NCBI GenBank assembly: GCA_947561585.1
Contig: CANNZV010001621.1
Coordinates: forward strand, 1-64,000
DNA: 64,000 nucleotides
Direction: 5' to 3'
DNA from: Caprella mutica
Lineage: Eukaryota > Arthropoda > Malacostraca > Amphipoda > Caprellidae
Shown here: positions 1 through 13,900 of the stretch, piece after piece
Layout: every line of letters starts with the position of its first letter
Position numbering within the stretch: position 1 is the stretch's first letter
Made by a program: the position numbers and the translations under genes
Notes under the pieces: generated by a model
Database searches by the model: none
Seen by the model: only the letters and a program-made list of their open reading frames with translations
What the model was told of the DNA's origin: nothing

Positions 1-880
1 AGAGAAAAGAGTCACTGTGATGATGTACTATCAGAGAAAAGAGTCACTGTGATGATGTACTATCAGAGAAAAGAGTCTCTGTGATGATGTACTATCAGAG
101 AAAAGAGTCTCTGTGATGATGTACTATCAGAGAAAAGAGTCTCTGTAGTGATGTACTATCAGAGAAAAGAGTCACTGTGATGATGTACTATCAGAGAAAA
201 GAGTCACTGTGATGATGTACTATCAGAGAAAAGAGTCACTGTGATGATGTACTATCAGAGAAAAGAGTCTCTGTGATGATGTACTATCAGAGAAAAGAGT
301 CTCTGTGATGATGTACTATCAGAGAAAAGAGTCACTGTGATGATGTACTATCAGAGAAAAGAGTCACTGTGATGATGTACTATCAGAGAAAAGAGTCACT
401 GTGATGATGTACTATCAGAGAAAAGTCACTGTGATGATGTACTATCAGAGAAAAGAGTCACTGTGATGATGTACAATCAGAGAAAAGTCACTGTGATGAT
501 GTACTATCAGAGAAAAGTCACTGTGATGATGTACTATCAGAGAAAAGAGTCACTGTGATAATGTACTATCAGAGAAAAGAGTCACTGTGATGATGTACTA
601 TCAGAGAAAAGAATCACTGTGATGATGTACTATCAGAGAAAAGAGTCACTGTGATGATGTACTATCAGAGAAAAGAGTCACTGTGATGATGTACTATCAG
701 AGAAAAGTCACTGTGATGATGTACTATCAGAGAAAAGAGTCACTGTGATGATGTACTATCAGAGAAAAGAGTTACTGTGATGATGTACTATCAGAGAAAA
801 GTCACTGTGATGATGTACTATCAGAAAAAAGAGTCACTGTGATGATGTACTATCAGAGAAAAGAGTCACTGTGATGATGT
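1..880. repeat. 32-base minisatellite array, cut by the window edge
   Basis: About 27 head-to-tail copies of a 32-base unit containing AGAGTCACTGTGATGATGTA. Some copies lack two bases (GA after AGAAAA) and are 30 long; others read GTCTCTGTG in place of GTCACTGTG. The array starts before the window. The last unit decays into ordinary AT-rich DNA at about 880. The same unit recurs in six copies at 42319-42509. It lies upstream of the frequenin promoter region. Confidence 0.97.
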
Positions 881-1420
881 TAATTTCAACAAATATGATT
901 CTTGTTCATTATTCTATATAATCAAACCTCTCATCGTGTATTCAAATATTTATTTAAATATTTACAATTCTTCGTGTTAGCGAAGTGTCACTATTAATAA
1001 ATCATCAAAAATGTTCACTCCTTCATAAAATATTTATTATTTGATTTCAATCATATTTTTCCACAGAACAACATTCTCCCGTTCATTATTTGTATCTATT
1101 TTATCAATTCCATATATTCCTATAATTAATTTAGTGGTAGGGGCAAAAATGGTCCCCAGTCAGAAATATTCGTGAGAAACGTTGCATTGCCTCAATAACT
1201 ACAGAAATAAGTTACCTCCCTCGCTATTCATTGACACTATATACGTGATGTCTGTTGCATCACATCCTTTTCAGAATAACACTCTATGAATTACGCTCCC
1301 CTTTCAATTATCTTTCGATAAAAGGTTAGCAAAGCGTGAAAAAGTCCCACTGAAAGTTTCTTTTTGTCCTCAAAATGACGAACTATCCGTACTCCGGTGT
1401 TGGCAACACTGACTGCACAG
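881..1420. other. AT-rich upstream DNA, no gene seen
   Basis: Non-repetitive AT-rich sequence between the 32-base array and the GC-richer promoter region. I see no coding exon, RNA gene or mobile-element end in it. Confidence 0.5.
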
Positions 1421-1424
1421 TTTT

Positions 1425-1545
1425 GCTGCGCTCTGATTGGCCCAGCCGCCGCCCTCTATACCGGCCTCAATTCCAGTGAGCCTTAGTCCATGTTTTGAAG
1501 TCGTTACGATAGGTTGTAGCGTGGCGCTCCCTCATCAGTTACGGT
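1425..1545 (+). promoter_or_regulatory. Probable core promoter region of the frequenin gene
   Basis: This is the most GC-rich stretch near the gene. It carries an inverted CCAAT box (CTGATTGG, 1433-1440), a weak TATA-like CTCTATACC (1454-1462), an initiator-like CCAGTG about 28 bases further on (1483-1488), and a second arthropod-type initiator TCAGTT (1535-1540). A separate TATAAAG at 1762-1768 is an alternative. The motifs are visible in the sequence; promoter function and the choice of start are inference. The start codon lies about 340-400 bases downstream. Confidence 0.35.
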
Positions 1546-1802
1546 TAATAAGTGACCCACAGGGATCATTATTTTATCATTCAGATCACACCGAATGAAA
1601 TGCAGTAACGTTCACTAATCATTTTCCACGTTCCATTCTTTCTAGGTAGAAAAACAAACTAGACTTAGAGAGTGTGTACGAGGGTATTTAGCTATTGTTA
1701 CATTTATTTTCTTGGAAGGAGTATTAAAATTGTAGTGTCATTCACCTTTCTATAGCTCTGATATAAAGTTGCTCATCAGCAACTCCTTGGACCCAGCAAT
1801 CA

Positions 1803-1823
1803 ATGGCTTGGAATCACTGCTAG
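1803..1823 (+). other. Six-codon upstream ORF in the presumed 5' UTR
   Basis: ATG at 1803 opens a frame reading MAWNHC followed by TAG at 1821, ending 57 bases before the frequenin start codon. If the transcript begins upstream of it, this short uORF could dampen translation. The flanking leader also carries CTGCTAGCAC twice (about 1817 and 1848). Presence is certain; any role is conjecture. Confidence 0.35.
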
Positions 1824-1880
1824 CACACAAGCACAGAGGTTAGCACTGCTAGCACCCAAAGAGAGAGCTTGGTTATCGCC

Positions 1881-1944
1881 ATGGGCAAGAAAAATTCAAA
1901 ACTCAAGCCCGAGGCCATCAAGAAGCTCTGCGATGAAACATATT
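1881..1944 (+). CDS. Frq: Frequenin coding exon 1 (residues 1-21 and first base of codon 22)
   Basis: It encodes [20 protein letters not shown] plus Tyr21 and the first base of Phe22, ending at a GTGAGT donor (1945-1950), phase 1. The ATG sits in a good context (ATCGCCATGG). Gly2 and Ser6 match the myristoylation pattern of the family. Residues 10-21 are the least conserved part: Drosophila has different residues around the helix before EF-hand 1, so this segment is useful for placing the species. Confidence 0.96.
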
Positions 1945-4900
1945 GTGAGTATCTTTCTATTGGTATTTTTCTAGCGCATTGTCTAACGAAGTTTTTAGGG
2001 TGTAGGTAGGTATCTTACGTAGAAATGAGGTCACTAACTTTTTAGGTCATTCCAATCCAAATATTTACTCGATCGTTGTACAGACTTTCTTATCAATGGA
2101 TGAGAGGCAACTATTTGCCCTTTTCATTGTTCATTATTTATCTATTAGTTTTTAAATATGTTTTCATTAAAAGATATTTTCCTGTTCAGAATAAAGTTTC
2201 TATTTTTTATCAAGTTAACGGATCAATTATGTTAGTTAGTCTAGATTATTCATAAGAAAACTTATTCTTATTTATTCTACCGAGATAATTTGAAATAGAT
2301 GAACTAGGGTAATTTACGAATTAACGGACGGTTTCATATCTTCCGGTCATATAAGAAAAAAATATACCATAATATAAATTTCATTATCATATCCCTTTTT
2401 CTTATTTGACCGAAAATGTGGACCTGACCGATAATTCGTACCTCACCCTTTAACTCTCTCAATACATCTCGCACTCTAATGGGTTCTTTCTCTTCAATTA
2501 CTCTGTTTAACATTCCCCAATATCCACTAAGCAATTCAGAAAATGGCTGATATCGCATGCAGTCTTCAGCTCAGTCTATTTTCAGAGCTTTTCTATTGAA
2601 TATTTTATGCTACAATCGCATAGTGATAACCGATGGGACTTTTAGATTACATCTACGGGAGAAATCATTTCAATATTTCAGTCACTTCTCCATATGTGAT
2701 TTTGGGGAATTTTTTGGTGGTATACAATACAACAGGTGAAACTGTAGTAGGGTAAATTACGAATTATTGATCAGTTTCATATCTTCGGTCATATAAGAAA
2801 AACGGTATTACAATTGTTATTTAATTTTTATTTTAGTTGATATCCATGATGCCTGCAGGTATCATGGATATCAATTAAAATTAAATTAAATAACAATTGT
2901 AATACCGTTTTTCTTATATGACCGAAAATATGAAACTGACCGATAATTCGTAATTTACCCTATATTCCATTGATATTTTCAATATATTTGTATATTGATA
3001 CTTTTTTTCAAATTTGCATTCTATTAAGAAATGAGTTGAAGAAATTGTAAGTTAATAGTTCATACGTTGTTTATATAAATATGTATTTAGTCTATGTATA
3101 TTTCTATTACTGATAATTATCTAGTAATGATTATCAGTAGCTTACTTGACACCATTGATGATTAATAGATAGAAAAATTAAAAATATATGTAATATATTT
3201 AAAACTAGTCTAATAAAAACAATATAACTATATGTGAAATAATAAGAATATTTTATTAAGTATTTAAAAATCTAAGCTATTAAGTCTACGGTAAACACTA
3301 AGAATATTTGATTAATTTACGACAAACATCAAAAATTTTGTTCAAATGATCTTTTCTTTTCAAATCATTAGTAAAGAACAATGGACGATAAATGGAAAAG
3401 TAAATATAATATTTTTGTGCGAGGCGCTGTATCAGCAATATCTTTTTTTCCTGTTTGTGCAATAAACTCCTTGAATAATTCAGTAGTAAGGCTTACGAGG
3501 ATAAAGAAACATGAATTATTGATACGATTGAGTTTATTCATAATAACACGAATAATTCAGTTTATTCATTGCATTCAATTGCTGTGATGGAATATTTACT
3601 CAGAGTGTTAGGAAGGAAGAAATTCCAGGCTCGCTTCAGACAGTAAAATAACAAACCAATAGAATCGATGGGGGCCTTGAACTTTGAAAATTGAACTGTT
3701 AAAAGAAATTCAGAAATACATGTAAGATTCGTTATGTAATTAAATAAATTCATTAGAAAGTATGCATTATAAATAATATTACTTTTATATATTTCGATTT
3801 AATTATTGATATTTCTTTAATTGATTATTTTATAATAGTGTTAATAAATAATATCAAGTTTCAATTAAATCATTAATTACTTACAAATATTGTAATAATA
3901 ATAGTGTACAAATTAGGATAAAATTGTCTTTGTTTTTAAAAAGACAATATTTTTCCATTAAAAACAAAACTAACATCCCAGGTAGCAATGATTCATGGGC
4001 CAATGTTGCCCCTATATTGGCCCAAGAAACATTGCTACCTGGGACAATATATACAACTGACATGCTTTATAACACACACCCTACAGTACCAGACAGTGCA
4101 ATATACCCTGTGTCTAATTCCTCCACTGCTGCCATCGCACAAACAAACTAATACCTCTCCACTAAAACAATAATACTCTCCTGCCAAAGAACTCTGAGTC
4201 TTACTCCACAGATCTCATGTTACAAACTCTGCTGCCCTTAACGTCAGAGGAACTTTTACACTCGATTGAAAAGACAACCCTCTAATTTTAAAGATAAATG
4301 GTACTTACTCTTTGATGTATAAACATTATAAAAAAATATATTACAAAGAATAGAATTTAGAATATACAATTATATATTTTGGTATCTATGATACCTGCAG
4401 GTATTATGGATACCAATTAAGTTAATTTTTTTCCTTATATTTTTAATATTAAAAATGATCATTTTGTAATAATAATAATAATTCAACCAACAAACAGTGA
4501 ATATCAAATTATTATCTTTAAAATAGAGGATTGTCTTGTCAGTTGCTAATAATTACTTTACTCTACGTTAGGAGTAGTGCTGAGTTTTTAGTGGTTTGTG
4601 TTAGGGTTTGAAAATCCCTCAGCACTCTCACTGATGACGCTAGAGACTCGCTAGCGACTCATCTTCGAGATGAAGGTACTTCTCTAATTAATCTACGGTA
4701 TTTAAACATAACACCTCAAGAGTAAGAGTGATTAGTGTGCTATCTACACATATGCACAGTGAGAAAGTTATGATTGGGCTGTAGATGATGTGTGACCCTT
4801 ACTTAATCTTACACGATCCCACCATTATTTTCTCTCTGGGTTATAAGGAAATACAAATCTTAGGCTGAAATTGGGAATATATTGGAAAAAAATATGAATA

Positions 4901-7900
4901 TATTTTTAAATGTAAGCAAAATGTCTACTTAATTTTTGGCCATATTTATAAAAGAAAAAAATACTTATTTAGAGTTACGGTACTGGACGAATTATCCGTC
5001 AGTTTCATATTTTCTGTCATGTAAGAATAAACGATATAGTAATTAAATAACAATTATTAAATCGTTTTATCTTATATAACCGAAAATGTAGAACCGACCG
5101 TTGATTCATAATTTATCTTACGTGCATCAAATAATAATGTCTACTAACTTCTTCACAGCAATTCTCTGAATAATTGGTTCAAGATCTCCTTTCACTTAAT
5201 ATATGTAGACCATTAGGACATGTTCACTTGTTCAGAGATATATAATCTTACCATTACTAATTAAAGAGGTTAATGCATTCGCCTGCTTTTCTAAAAGACG
5301 GACTTAGAAGTCAAACTGTGAAATTAACAGAGATGACATCAAAGCTAAGCAATTTATACTGCCAGAGATTATAATGTAGTATTTGAACATTTAAATCAAA
5401 GCTATATTTATCAACTCATGTATTGAAATGGATTTTAATTTGTACCTAAATTGAAGTAGTTTATTTTATTTTCAGAGCTTTTTCTTATACAATAAAACAT
5501 CAAAAAAAGGATAGTATACGGAGATTTCACGTAAATTTCAATTGGTATCCATGATACATGCAAGTATCATGGATACCAGTTAAAATGAGTAATATTTATT
5601 TCACCATATTTTCTTATATGACCGAAAATGTGGTACATACCTATAATTCGTAACTTGCCCTAAATCACTACTATAATTTGATCACATAGAGCACTAATGT
5701 AGTTCATCCCTCACGCAATTAGACCCATTTAACGGGAGAATAAATTCACTCCACTCCTCTACTATCGATTTCCATTGCCTAATAATTCTATTGATGAGCC
5801 ACTGACTGATGAGTGTGCTGATGATAACATCAGATGGAAAAGATATTTTGGGGAGTGAACTGGTAAATAATATGAGTAAATTGATCAAATCAAACAGCCG
5901 GTAAAATGTACTGATTTTTATTACTTAGTTAAATTACCTTGTAAAATTACAAAAATCAATTTGAATGGTAAAATAAGATCCTGTAAGACTGGTGTAATTA
6001 ACCAATTGACGAAAATAAATTATTGAAAAGTTTATGAAATTTCAACTGCCATATACTGCAATTAGATATCCTTTATGCATTTTCCAATTCAAATACTTAC
6101 TTCAAACCAATAACAGCACAATAGGAATGTACCAATATTATCATTATCAAACTGTTCCACCTCCCAATGCGAATAAAACGAACTTATTATTGTTGCTGTA
6201 TTGTATTCATTATATCGAACAATGAAGAGCCACACTTCTATTGAGCTTACTTATTGCTAGACTAAGTAGGTATCTAGTCCCTAGTGGTGCCATTTGTTGC
6301 GCTAGAAATGCTCCTCTGTTATCCCAAAGCAATAAACATAATACCAGAACGATAAACATGCACCTTGCTATACAACCTGTGTCTTTGTTGAGAGGAGAGG
6401 TAAACGTGTTACAGCAATCGTCTAGCTATTGGTAAACACTAGTTAACCATTAGCCATTTTTGTAGCTGTTGGTAGACACTAGTTAAACCTTAGCAATTTT
6501 GTATCTACTAGTAGATACTATCTAGCATTTAAAAATTGTATTTTTAGAGCTTAAAAACTTGCAATCGTATTTCAAATATATATAATTAATGTAATTTACA
6601 TATTGCATTGTGAATTCTTAATAGTGAAGTCGTAGCATTCGCAGTTCACTTTTTATCGAATTGATTGTCTCTGCCAATTAATGAGCTTCTGTTAGTAAAT
6701 TAGATTTACATTAGACTCGATGATATAAATTAAGAATATTCTTGGTATTTACCATAAGCTAAATATTTAATTTTCCAAGACACTGAAATATTCTTAGTAT
6801 TTACCGTAGATTTAATATTTGAATTCTAGAGACACTCAAATATTCTCAGTATATATTCACCGTAGACTAAATATTTAAATTCCAAAGACACTCAACATTC
6901 TTAGTATTAATTTACGATAGACTAAATATTTAAATTCCAAAGACACTGAAATATTCTTAGTATTAATTTACCATAGACTAAATATTTAAATTCCAAAGAC
7001 ACTCTAGTATTTTCACTATTTATTTACCGTAGACTAAATATTTAAATTCCAAAGACACTGAAATATTCTTAGTATTTACCGTAGATTTAATATTTAAATT
7101 CCAGAGACACTCAAATATTCTTAGTATTTATTTACCGTAGACTAAATATTTATATTCCAAAGTCACTCAAATATTTTTAGTATTTACCGTAGACTAAATA
7201 TTTAAAATACACAGACGCTCAAATATTAATATTATGATATTAAATAGAATTTAGCTAATTGCAATATATTAGGAGCTATTAATAATTTTCAAAATCAGTC
7301 TGCCAAGCTCCTGGTCCTCATATTAGCTTAATTATTATTAACTTGAACAATAGATGCCAGAAGCACTTACTTTAATGTGTTGTCAAAGTTAAAGGCATTA
7401 TAGACTTAGAATTTGCAGGTGCTTGAATGACTTCTAATAGAGCAGTTTGCTACAGGACATTGTCTGGCTAACTGCCTACAACAAATAAAGTATTAAATTG
7501 AAAATAGGTTAACCTTCATACTATCGGACAGTACCACATTTTCGATCATATATGAAAAAACATATTATATTTCTACCTACGTTCCTTCCTTAGTTAGTGA
7601 GTAAAATGATTAGTGAGTTAGTTAGTGTGTTAGGCTATCACTTTTTCATAAATTACATATAAACAAATTGGATTAATATGATACTGCAAACTCGACATTC
7701 TATTTAATAATCGTACACTACCCGATCACCGCACATTAGCCAATCACTGGTAATCACCTAATTACCGTTCACTATCTAATTACCGTTCATGGAATAACAG
7801 AGTTAATTGTTTAATCCGAACTTTTTAAATTCTGGAAATTATTCGAATTAGTATTCTTCTGTTGGTTGGTTGGTTGATTGGTCTGTTGATTGCACGAAAA

Positions 7901-10900
7901 AGGTTATGCTTTAACATTTAATATACGATATAATTCCATTAGCAAAATAATTGGTACATAATTGATAACAGAAATCTGGATAACAGAAAATCAAGATAAC
8001 AGAAATCTGGATAACAGAATCTGGACAACAGAAATCTGGACAACAGAAATCTGGATAACAGAAATATGGACAACATAAATCTGGACAACAGATATTCAAT
8101 ATTACAGTAAAATAAAAATCCCGATAACAATGAAATTTCGAATCACAACAAAAAAAATCCGAATTTTTGCACTACCCGAATTTGTCCTTTTCGGATTTGC
8201 TTTTTTTATAGATTTTTTTGTTCTGGAGTTTTTTGTTATCCAGATATGTTCTTTTTTATTTGATCAAATATATTGATAACCACGTAGAATTTCCACGAAT
8301 CTTGGTAGTTTATATAATTTTAATAATCAGTTAAAATATTAAGTTATAGCTTTTATCGAAAATATGGAACTGTTCGATAATTCGAAACTTACCCAAAATA
8401 TCAAATACGGTTAGTGGAAATGTTTTCCACAAAGAATAAGCATCGTATATTTGTTAGTACACTGGGGAGAGTAAATAAAACTATTACAAAACTAAAGTGT
8501 ATTTTTCTTTAATATTCAACGCATAGACTTCATAATCTAATTCCAAAAGACTAACTCAATACTTTTTAGTATAAACTTTTAAATAAATTTTTCAGAGTGT
8601 GAGTGAAGTACATTTACATTCTATTCAAATATGAAATAAAAACAGAGAATCTTTATCCAAGAAGGCAAATGAGTGAGTTTTCAAAGCATAATGTAATCTC
8701 ATACGATATCATCTGACACAAACCCTGCCTCTGCCTCAGTCATATTAGATTCCATTGCCAGCAACTGTCTGCCTGCCTCCATTCCGGATGACTTTACGCA
8801 ACGAAATGACATTGTAGAATAATTCTGAATCTACATAATGTCCGGTAGGCGTTCAGAAGAGAGGATCATTCATATTTTCTTATTATGCTGCAGAAAAGAA
8901 ATGGGAATATCTATTCTACGGAATGGGAGAGTGCACTGCATAGTACACACTTGTAAAAGAGTGCACTGCATAGTACACACTTGTAAAAGAGTGCACTGAA
9001 TAGTACACACTTGTAAATAAAGAAACTTAATTATATAAGAGGTATAATACAGAAGTATTTATAATCTATATAATCTGTTTCGATTTAATATATAAATAAA
9101 AATTATAACCACTGTATGTAATATCACTATTTTCTACAAAAAACATAGCTTAAATACTAGTAATTAACTCTAATAACTGCAATGCAAATATTACCTATTG
9201 CAATTAGGCTTATCTACCTAATCTGCCACTAGCTAATTTTTCTCATAGATCACTAATGAATTAGAGCTTTCGTTTGATCGATTAGAAATGTTAGTTAGTG
9301 ACTGAGAGCAGCGGAAATTAATAGTCTCGGCCCTAGTGTAGCTGACAGACGCATCTCTCATGTTAATGGACCAATGAACTGTCAACGGATATAGGGTATT
9401 AGAGTTGGTATGCCTGATGAAACGAAAACAGTTTATGCACTGTTGGTATGCCTAATAAACTGTTGATTCTGATTGGAAATAAATATAAAACACATATTTT
9501 TATTAATATATGATTCAAATTTTCATTTGGTACAACATATATTATTCGAATAGATAAACCACAGTATTTTTATCTAAATCTCATCTGAAAGCTGCATTTT
9601 TTTTTCTATATGTCTTGCTATTTTATATGTACCTTATCGGTGATTGCGACCAGTTCTTTGATTGTTGAGGACGCATTAAGCGGCTTCTCCATGGATTAGA
9701 TAATAACCACAAGCTTTGAGTTATGGTATCCCCGTGCTATCCATCACATCGTAGCCTAATATCTAACTGGCATGCTTCTTCCAGAGCTCTAAATTGCAAT
9801 GAATTATGGAGTAATTCCTAGCGTAATTATCCCTGGTATATTCCCTATAATTATACCATGATTTGAAACTCGTAATTACAACCTAAAACTTTTACTCCGC
9901 CAAAGCGTTTGCCTTTGATGATAATGTTAATAATAGTCAATACGATATTCATACATATTGCTTCTATATCAACATGCATTGTTTATTTATTCCCTTTTTA
10001 ATTTAAGATCTAATAGATACCCTTCCCTGCATATTGTGAAAACACTACAAAGTAAAGACACCGTGAAGACAGACATAGCCTGGACATGCATTATTCAGAG
10101 CGCAATGGTCTGAGGTATTGCTTTCGCGTGTGTTAGGCACCATTTAATAGACTTGTTATTATTCAGTGTTATCAGAGTACTGTATTATATCTCACTGACC
10201 AAAACACTGTCAGGACACTAACCTTGAACTGAACGATCGGAAGAAACGTCAATGGAGAAAACGAATAACTTGTTTAATATTATTATTGCACTTTATTTGT
10301 GGTGATTGGTAGTTATTTTATCCCTTCACTGTGCACTTTATTTACAACTATTGGTGGTTGTTTCAACCCTTAACTGTGCACTTTATAAGCAACTATTGGT
10401 GGTTGTTTCAACCATTCACTGTGCACTTTATTTACGACTATTGGTGGTTGTTTCAACCCTTCACTGTGCACTTTATTAGCAACTATTGGTGATTGTTTTA
10501 ACCCTTCACTGTGCACTTCATTTACAACTATTGGTGGTTGTTTCAACCCTTCACTGTGCACTTTATTAGCAACTATTGGTGGTTGTTTTAACTCTTCACT
10601 GTGCACTTTATTTACAACTATTGGTGGTTGTTTTAACTCTTCACTGTGCACTTTATTTACAACTATTGGTGGTTGTTTTAACTCTTCACTGTGCACTTCA
10701 TTTACAACTATTGGTGGTTGTTTTATCCCCTCACTGTGTACTTTATTTACAACTATTGGTGGTTGTTTTACAACTGTGGGTGGTTGTAATTTACCCACAA
10801 ATATCAGTGTTATTTTAATCCTTCATTGTGCACTTTATTTACAACTATTGGTGGTTGTTTCACACATGTCACACCAGGCAGTGAAGAGTTAACTACATTT

Positions 10901-13900
10901 TCATGGAATAATACATAGTGGCAGCGGTAAGAGGTTTTCGTGTGGGTTTGTGTTTCTTTCAAAAGAGGATAAAATGCGCTGTATAAAATAGGGGATTACC
11001 TCAAAATGTGATATTGTTGAATGAATATTTTAGTATCGTTTATAAAATAGTAACTGGATATGGCGCTTATATTTACGTATGCATGTATGCTTTTGAGACA
11101 CTTTAGAGCTGAGACACTTTATAACTGAGACACTTTAGAACTGAGACATTTTAGAACTGAGACACTTTAGAACTGAGACACTTTAGAACTGAGACACTTT
11201 AGAACTGAGACACTTTAGAACTGAGACACTTTAGAACTGAGACACTTTAGAACTGAGACACTTTAGAGCTGAGACACTTTAGAACTGAGACACTTTAGAA
11301 CTGAGACACTTTAGAGCTGAGACACTTTAGAACTGAGACTCTTTAGAACTGAGACTCTTTAGAGCTGAGACACTTTAGAACTGAGACACTTTAGAACTGA
11401 GACTCTTTAGAGCTGAGACACTTTAGAACTGAGACACTTTAGAACTGAGACACTTTAGAACTGAGACACTTTAGAACTGAGACACTTTAGAACTGAGACA
11501 CTTTAGAACTGAGTATCATTCATTGCAGTCAATTGCTGTCATATTAACAGTACCATCTAGAATATAGAGGTGATATACGGTAGTGAGATAGTACTGAGAC
11601 ATCGGTTATCATTAGATACACTGGTTATCATTAGATACACTGATTATAATTAGATACACTGGTTATCAATAGATACACTGGTTATCATTAGATACACTGG
11701 TTATCATTAGATACACTGGTTATCATTAGATACATTGGTTATCATTAGATACACTGGTTGTCATTAGAGACACTGGTTGTCATTAGAGACACTGGTTGTC
11801 ATTAGATACACTGGTTGTCATTAGATACACTGGTTATCATTAGATACACTGGTTATCATTAGATACACTGGTTATCATTAGATACACTGGTTGTCATTAG
11901 ATACACTGGTTACCATTGGAGTCACTGGTTATCATTAGATACACTGGTTATCATTAGATACACTGGTTGTCATTAGATACACTGGTTATCATTAGATACA
12001 CTGGTTATCATTAGATACACTGGTTGTCATTATATACACTGGTTATCATTAGATACACTGGTTATCATTAGATACACTGGTTATCATTAGATACACTGGT
12101 TATCATTAGATGCACTGGTTATCATTAGATACACTGGTTGTCATTAGATACACTGGTTATCATTAGATACACTGATTATCATTAGATACACTGCTTACCA
12201 TTAGATACACTGGTTACCATTGGAGTCACCGGTTATCATTAGATACACTGGTTATCATTAGATACACTGGTTATCATTAGATACACTGATTATCATTATA
12301 TACACTGGTTATCATTAGATACACTGGTTATCATTAGATGTACTGGTTATCATTAGATACATTGGTTATATTTAGATACACTGGTTATCATTAGATGCAA
12401 TGGTTATCATTAGATACACTGGTTATCATTAGATATACTGGTTATCATTAGATACACTGGTTATCATTAGATACACTGGTTATCATTAGATACACTGGTT
12501 ACCATTGGAGTCACCGGTTATCTTTAGATACACTGGTTATCATTAGATACACTGGTTATCATTAGATACACTGATTATCATTATATACACTGGTTATCAT
12601 TAGATGCACTGGTTATCATTAGATACACTGGTTGTCATTAGATACACTGATTATCATTAGATACACTGATTATCATTATATACACTGGTTATCATTAGAT
12701 ACACTGGTTATCATTAGATGCACTGGTTACCATTAGATACACTGGTTGTCATTAGATACACTGGTTATCATTAGATGGAATGGTTATCATTAGATACACT
12801 GGTTATCATTAGATACACTGGTTATCATTAGATACACTGGTTATCATTAGATACATTGGTTATCATTAGATACACTGGTTGTCATTAGAGACACTGGTTG
12901 TCATTAGAGACACTGGTTGTCATTAGATACACTGGTTGTCATTAGATACACTGGTTATCATTAGATACACTGGTTATCATTAGATACACTGGTTATCATT
13001 AGATACACTGGTTGTCATTAGATACACTGGTTACCATTGGAGTCACTGGTTATCATTAGATACACTGGTTATCATTAGATGCACTGGTTATCATTAGATA
13101 CACTGGTTGTCATTAGATACACTGGTTATCATTAGATACACTGATTATCATTAGATACACTGCTTACCATTAGATACACTGGTTACCATTGGAGTCACCG
13201 GTTATCATTAGATACACTGGTTATCATTAGATACACTGGTTATCATTAGATACACTGATTATCATTATATACACTGATTATCATTAGATACACTGGTTAT
13301 CATTAGATGTACTGGTTATCATTAGATACATTGGTTATATTTAGATACACTGGTTATCATTAGATGCAATGGTTATCATTAGATACACTGGTTATCATTA
13401 GATATACTGGTTATCATTAGATACACTGGTTATCATTAGATACACTGGTTATCATTAGATACACTGGTTACCATTGGAGTCACCGGTTATCTTTAGATAC
13501 ACTGGTTATCATTAGATACACTGGTTATCATTAGATACACTGATTATCATTATATACACTGGTTATCATTAGATGCACTGGTTATCATTAGATACACTGA
13601 TTGTCATTAGATACACTGGTTATCATTAGATACACTGATTATCATTATATACACTGGTTATCATTAGATACACTGGTTATCATTAGATGCACTGGTTATC
13701 ATTAGATACACTGGTTGTCATTAGATACACTGGTTATCATTAGATGGAATGGTTATCATTAGATACACTGGTTATCATTAGATGGAATGGTTATCATTAG
13801 ATACACTGGTTATCATTAGATACACTGGTTATCATTAGATACACTGGTTATCATTAGATACATTGGTTATCATTAGATACACTGGTTGTCATTAGAGACA

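Noticed and set aside
1..880. CRISPR-like regular 32-base repeat
   Set aside because: Units are directly adjacent with no spacers and the genome is eukaryotic.
3881..4151. Overlapping frames on both strands
   Set aside because: Caused by the 70-base palindrome at 3975-4044; no coding signal beyond it.
10370..10798. 142-codon minus-strand frame of [13 protein letters not shown] repeats
   Set aside because: By-product of the 45-base minisatellite; the unit also exists singly elsewhere in untranslatable contexts.
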